Source of the DNA: CAVRUD01 sp963849635
GTDB lineage: Bacteria; Chloroflexota; Chloroflexia; Thermomicrobiales; UBA6265
Assembly (NCBI GenBank): GCA_963849635.1
Contig: CAWKIA010000031.1
Location: forward strand, 1-44,565
Length of the DNA: 44,565 bases
Direction of reading: 5' to 3'
How positions within the stretch are numbered: position 1 is the first letter of the stretch; each line of letters begins with the position of its first letter. The notes below the pieces were generated by a model, which ran no database searches, was not told the origin of the DNA, and saw nothing but the letters and a program-made list of their open reading frames with translations. Below, one piece after another: positions 41,114 through 44,565 of this stretch. Made by a program: the position numbers and the translations under genes.

Positions 41114-42134
41114 CTTCTTCAACAAACACATCGATCAGTTCCGGAATCGTCCCCGGGACGGCGGACATGAGCGCCAACACGGCGGCCCGTTGGCGGGCGC
41201 GCTCGGCGGGATCGAGGTATTCGAGGGGGAGCGGCCGGCGACGCGGGCGAGGAGGATGCCAAGGGTATTGCGGATGGCCCGGGGCTCGAGATCCGCTACC
41301 CACGGCGCAACGCCAACGGTCAGGCCATAGACGCCCCAGAAATGGTGGGCGGCGTGGCGAAATGCCTCTCGTGATCCGGGGAGGTGGTGGGCTTTGCTCA
41401 GGAGGTGGGTGAAGGCGAAGCCGAGATCGAAGGCGGGATCGCCGTAGTGGATGACCTCGTGATCGAGCAGGATGAGATGGTCGTCATGGACCAGGACGTT
41501 CTTCGGGGAGTAGTCGCCGTGGACCAGGGTGACGAGGTGCTCGCGGTTGGCGGCGATCACGTCGTGGAGGAACGGTGCGGCTTCCGGCACCTGTTCCGCG
41601 GCGAAGCCGTAATAGGGCTCCAGGCGAAGGCTCTCGAAGTAGGAGCGGTCGGCGAAGATCTGGGCCAGGTCGTCGCGGCTCGGCGGCGTCACGATGGATG
41701 GTGCCGAGCAGGCGGCCGAACTGGGCGACGTGGTCGAGGTCGACCTCGCCGCGGAGGAGCATCACCTTCCAGTTTTCGTGCGGCTGCGGACGGCAGCCAT
41801 CGCGAGGACGTGTTGCTCAGGATCGAGGAAGACGAGCGGCGTGATCGTACCGGCTGGAGCGAGGTCGGCCAGGTGAATCAGGCCGAGGGCCTCTCGTTCG
41901 ATCCGGCGCGGGAGAACTGAACCAATCGACCTGGACCCGGAGCTTGGCCAGAGCCTGCTTCATCACCCAGGCCTCGCCGGAGGAGCGCTCGACGAGCACC
42001 GTCCGGTTGGAGACCCCGCCGGCGAGGGTCTCCAGGCGGGGCACCTCCTCAGCGCCGATCCGGCCTGTGGCGCGGAGGTAGCCGAGGAGGGCATCCGGTT
42101 GCTCGATGTCGAGGGAATCGTGGGTGGAGATCAT
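41094..42134 (-). pseudogene. Second APH-type phosphotransferase, broken by several frameshifts
   Basis: From ATG 42134: GYLRATGRIGAEEVPRLETL and GGVSNRTVLVERSSGEAWVM, then KQAL (N lobe, nucleotide Lys) in one frame to about 41920; ALGLIHLADLAPAGTITPLV in a second; MMLLRGEVDLDHVAQFGRLL and GTIHRDAAE in a third; DLAQIFADRSYFESLRLEPY, VTLVHGDYSPKNVLVHDDHL and ILLDHEVIHYGDPAFDLGF (Brenner motif and metal Asp) to about 41230; and a last shift to EYLDPAERARQRAAVLALMS, ending within the heptamer array. The joined protein of about 345 residues is an APH/MTR-kinase-like small-molecule kinase. All key residues are present in pieces. Confidence 0.75.
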
Positions 42135-42228
42135 GCGCGGGATCATGCCGGGTTCCGACGCGGAGAGCAAGGGGGACAGGGCCGCGGCCCTGACCTGAGG
42201 GGCAAAGCTCATCGCTTTGGGTGGGGGA

Positions 42229-42332
42229 CACGGCTGACGCCGTGAGGGGGAGAGGGGGGAGGGGATTGTGTTGCTGTCTCCGTCCGTCTCCCCCTCTCCC
42301 CCTCAGCCCGCAAGGGCTGTCCCCCTCACGGC
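42229..42332. repeat. Cluster of nested hairpins between two genes
   Basis: CACGGC-TGAC-GCCGTG at 42229-42244, a long-range pair GCCGTGAGGGGGA (42239-42251) with TCCCCCTCACGGC (42320-42332), and AGCCC-GCAA-GGGCT at 42305-42318. The DNA is strongly purine/pyrimidine-skewed (runs of G on one side, of C on the other). It lies between the phosphotransferase start and the NUDIX stop and may be another repeat family member or a terminator. Confidence 0.5.
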
Positions 42333-42354
42333 GCAAGCCCTGTCCCCCTCGCCG

Positions 42355-43040
42355 TTAGACGGAGAGGTGAGATTCGCCGCGGAGAGCGAGAGAGACGGCG
42401 ATGGCGACGCGGTAGAGGTAGCGGTCGAGGTTGGGGATGAAGTCGCCGGGGGTGGCGGTGATTGGTTCGATCACGGTTGAGCCGGGGGCGATCGATTCGG
42501 CCGGGAGGGCGGAGGACTCCCCGGCGAGGAAGGCGAGGAGGGGCATGAGGGGGAGTTTCACCAGGGCGGCGAGTTCGTAAGGGCTGGGGCGGTAGCGCGG
42601 TCAGGGGGCGATTGTCACGGAGAAGGTAGACGGATTGCAGTTCGCGGTCGCGGATGCCGAGTTCGGACTCGTTGACGGCGATCCGGTTGCCGAGGAAGCG
42701 CAGGTCGGCGAGTTCAACCGTGATGCCGATCTCCTCTTCGCTCTCCCGCAGGGCCTCGGCGATATCCTCGCCGCGCGCGGAGGTGACCGCCGACCGTAGC
42801 GTCGAAGCGGCCTGGCCAGGTGTCTTTCTCCAGCCCCCGCCGCTGCATCAGCAGAAATGGCCCGCCGAACGCCGCATCGATCCCCGCCACCCAGACGTGG
42901 ACGGCCCGGTGCCAATCGCCGTCGCGGTGGACGGCGGCGCGGGGTTTGGCCTCGCCGGTGGGGGTGCCGTCGGCACGGACGACGTCGAATAACTCGGCCG
43001 GGTCCTGGGCGAACTCGGGCGGAGTGGGGATGGTAGGCAT
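42355..43040 (-). pseudogene. NUDIX hydrolase with two frameshifts
   Basis: ATG 43040 opens PTIPTPPEFAQDPAELFDVV, RADGTPTGEAKPRAAVHRDG and WHRAVHVWVAGIDAAFGGPF. At about 42790 the frame changes, and the NUDIX box follows as GGHLRA-GEDIAEALRESEEEIGI, matching G-x5-E-x7-R-E-x2-E-E-x-G. A second change near 42600 leads to RYRPSPYELAALVKLPLMPL and DFIPNLDRYLYRVAIAVSLA, ending at 42355. The joined protein of about 225 residues resembles the isopentenyl-diphosphate-isomerase-like branch of NUDIX enzymes. All catalytic Glu are present. A heptamer array lies 12 bases before the start codon. Confidence 0.78.
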
Positions 43041-43051
43041 TGAGATCCTTC

Positions 43052-43084
43052 GAGACGTGAGACGTGAGACGTGAGACGTGAGAC
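43052..43084. repeat. Heptamer array (GAGACGT x4.7), inverse of CTCACGT
   Basis: Four full GAGACGT units and a partial fifth, the complement and rotation of the CTCACGT unit found at 25533 and 41093. It ends 12 bases upstream of the NUDIX start codon on the minus strand, the same relative place as ahead of nuoC. Confidence 0.7.
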
Positions 43085-43182
43085 ATACCCCTTTGCCCCC
43101 GGCCCCCTTTCCCCCGCTCCTCCGTTGCGCAGCAGGGAAAGGTGAAGAACCGCGCCCATCCCGGACATGGGCTCTGCAACGG

Positions 43183-43208
43183 CCCCTCTCCACCGGAGTG
43201 GAGAGGGG
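43183..43208. terminator. Eleven-pair hairpin with CGGA loop
   Basis: CCCCTCTCCAC, CGGA, GTGGAGAGGGG. Positioned between the stop of the secreted-protein gene (43232) and the NUDIX start, it is well placed to end minus-strand transcription, though without a T run. Confidence 0.55.
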
Positions 43209-43231
43209 GGAGGGGGTGAGGTCCGTTCTCC

Positions 43232-44076
43232 TCAGTCGATGTACAGGATGCAGTGCAGAACCTGACCAGCGGTCAGATCGACCGGCCCAAGAGCGATGTT
43301 CGGAGTGTACTCAGCAGTCAATTGGTCGGCGGGGTCGCCTAGTTCGGTGATCTGGCAGCGGGAGGTCATGCCATTCGCGCCCGCGACCGAGACCGTGTAC
43401 GGGCCGGGGGAGAGATCGATGAAGTCGGCGTGGCCGTCATCATCCGCTTCCCCGGTACGCGCGTCGCCGGTGTCATCGTTGGTGAGGGTCACCTCGGCGC
43501 CAGGGAGGATCTCCGGTTCAACGTTCTCGCCATCCGCATCCGCCTGGCAAGGCGGCGGTCCCGCTCCGCCGGTGTTCTCGCCGAGATCGATCACGGTGGA
43601 GTTCTCCGGGCAGGAGTAGACGGTAAAGGCGGCCCGGACGGTATCGTCTGGCCAGACGGTGTAGCCCGTGCCGGGGTCTTCGGCGGATACGATTCGGGCC
43701 AAGAGGAAGTGGGCTTCACCGCCCTCCGCGACGATGCCGGACAGGTTCGGCGAGTAGGTCCCCTCCAGGACGACGGCCTCGCCCGCGGTGAGGGTTACCC
43801 CTGTCTCCTCGGGGAGCAGGGTGACGTGCCCTCGGTGACGATCAAGAGCGAGGGCCAGACTTGATCGATCGTGGCCGGGCGGGCATCGACGGTGCCCGCA
43901 TCCAGGCGCAATAGCAGGTCGTCGCGCTGCTCACGCAGCTCGAACGCCTCACCGGCCAGCACCAGGGTGTCGCCACCGGGATCGTCGGCGTCGGCCGCGT
44001 CGACGAGGGCGATGCGGGAGTAGGGCACGGCCTCGTCAGTGAACACCAACTGAACGAAGTAGGTCAGCAGCACCAT
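43232..44076 (-). pseudogene. Secreted-type protein gene lacking its N terminus, one frameshift
   Basis: The frame from 44076 reads LTYFVQLVFTDEAVPYSRIA, GGDTLVLAGEAFELREQRDD, DQVWPSLLIVTEG. After a change near 43815 it continues with TLLPEETGVTLTAGEAVVLE, GTYSPNLSGIVAEGGEAHFL, DTVRAAFTVYSCPENSTVID and a C-terminal Cys-containing beta domain (DLTAGQVLHCILYID). This style, with acidic beta repeats and G-G-A linkers, matches exported proteins of this window, but no signal peptide remains. The gene is cut at 44076, where a glmS scrap begins on the other strand. No family was recognised. Confidence 0.55.
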
Positions 44077-44196
44077 TCGCCGCAGCTGCTGGTCGCGATC
44101 GTGCCGCTGCAGCTGTTCGCGTGCGAGCTCGCGAGCGGGATGGGCCACGACGTCGACCAGCCACGCAACCTCGCCAAGTCCGTCACGGTGGAGTAG
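44071..44196 (+). pseudogene. glmS: 3' scrap of glmS (glutamine-fructose-6-phosphate aminotransferase)
   Basis: Thirty-eight codons read PQLLVAIVPLQLFACELASG followed by MGHDVDQPRNLAKSVTVE and a stop at 44194-44196, the exact C terminus of GlmS. Nothing before 44077 is GlmS-like; the DNA there codes for the secreted-type gene on the minus strand. The enzyme normally has about 610 residues, so 94 percent is missing. It is followed within 5 bases by acpS, an order (glmS-acpS) that is common in Actinobacteria. Confidence 0.8.
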
Positions 44197-44200
44197 CGTC

Positions 44201-44565
44201 GTGGCGGTGATCGGCGTCGGCATCGACGTGGTGGAGGTGGCCGCTTCGGGGCGTCGATCGAGCGCACTCCCGCGCTCGCAGAAGACTGTTCACCGAGGCC
44301 GAGGGGACGCGGCCGCATGGCATCCCTGGCCGCCCGTTTCGCCGCGAAGGAGGCCTCGCCAAGGCGCTCGGTGCGCCCGGCCGGATGGAGTGGCACAACG
44401 CCGAGGTGATCTCGGGAGCCGGAGTCGGGACGTCCGGGGTTCTCACTCAACCGCCTCAGCGGCCGTGGGGGACCAGCGCCTCTGACTTGCGTGGGGTGTG
44501 CAGCACTATCCACCTCTCGCTCTCCCACGACGCCGGGATCGCCTCGGCGATGGTGGTCCTCGAGT
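44201..44565 (+). pseudogene. acpS: Holo-[acyl-carrier-protein] synthase, frameshifted and cut by the window end
   Basis: GTG 44201 opens AVIGVGIDVVEVA, the AcpS start with its metal-binding Asp. After a shift near 44250 come RRLFTEAEG, LAKALGAPGRMEWHNAEVIS and, near 44510, TIHLSLSHDAGIASAMVVLE; the ARFAAKEA-type segment lies in yet another frame around 44335. The motifs D-x-V-x-V and F-x-x-K-E-A (the latter shifted) are those of AcpS, which loads phosphopantetheine onto acyl carrier protein. At least three shifts occur in 320 bases. The style and the glmS partner look actinobacterial rather than Chloroflexota. Confidence 0.75.

Noticed and set aside
1..44565. tRNA, rRNA, CRISPR arrays, insertion sequences, replication origins
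   Set aside because: I looked for T-loop-like motifs, regularly spaced repeats, transposase or integrase motifs and dnaA-type boxes and found none.

Overview
The window is about 44.6 kb of GC-rich bacterial DNA, coding on both strands. The best-supported guess is a member of the Chloroflexota near Thermomicrobia/Sphaerobacter, probably a metagenome or draft assembly. This rests on an nuoABCD block with GTG starts, exported proteins with Ala/Thr/Pro/Gly/Ser linkers after the signal peptide, a large GNAT (COG3375 type) next to an o-succinylbenzoate-synthase-like enolase-superfamily gene, and an ECF41 sigma factor operon. No rRNA, tRNA, CRISPR array, transposase or integrase was seen.

Layout. 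0-3.1 kb: a VOC protein and a broken NB-ARC/LuxR regulator. 3.3-6.5 kb: a secreted protein, a cupin, then a graveyard with DUF1214 and DUF1254 relics and a GAP-family membrane gene split by one in-frame stop. 6.5-9.1 kb: a 12-TM carrier and a second membrane protein. 9.1-11.5 kb: a truncated Baeyer-Villiger monooxygenase, peptidase E and a ChbG/HpnK-type deacetylase. 12.2-14.6 kb: a minus-strand operon doxX - epimerase - ECF41 sigma factor, with an ECF41-like promoter in front of it. 15.3-17.8 kb: a zinc-free MDR oxidoreductase divergent from a frameshifted MocR-type regulator. 17.8-20.3 kb: relics (ParE-like, AKR, TPR) and a small histidine-kinase-like plus receiver pair. 20.3-22.1 kb: an ABC ATPase/FtsX-like permease pair. 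22.4-24.4 kb: an HXXEE protein, then 1.2 kb without a gene that holds two good promoters.

24.4-30.1 kb: nuoA, nuoB, nuoC and nuoD, encoding the interface between the membrane arm and the quinone-reducing module of complex I. A REP-like element sits between nuoB and nuoC. An AF2212/VapC toxin-antitoxin pair follows nuoD and is flanked by a second, diverged copy of the nuoD 3' end; no further nuo genes follow. Next come a Uma2-type nuclease and a nitroreductase. 30.4-36 kb: exported and small membrane proteins, an acetamidase/formamidase, the COG3375 acetyltransferase, the MenC-like enzyme and a secreted two-domain protein. 36.2-44.6 kb: two phosphotransferases, an enolase and a NUDIX hydrolase, all interrupted by frameshifts, plus an intact Tat-exported aldose epimerase and a DinB protein. 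At the right edge a scrap of glmS and a frameshifted acpS abut a gene lacking its N terminus.

The recurring themes are gene decay, three toxin-antitoxin loci (one intact, two decayed), and families of short palindromic and heptamer repeats placed at gene boundaries. Frameshifts cluster at 2.4-2.9 kb and 36-44.5 kb, so base-calling error must be excluded before those genes are called true pseudogenes.
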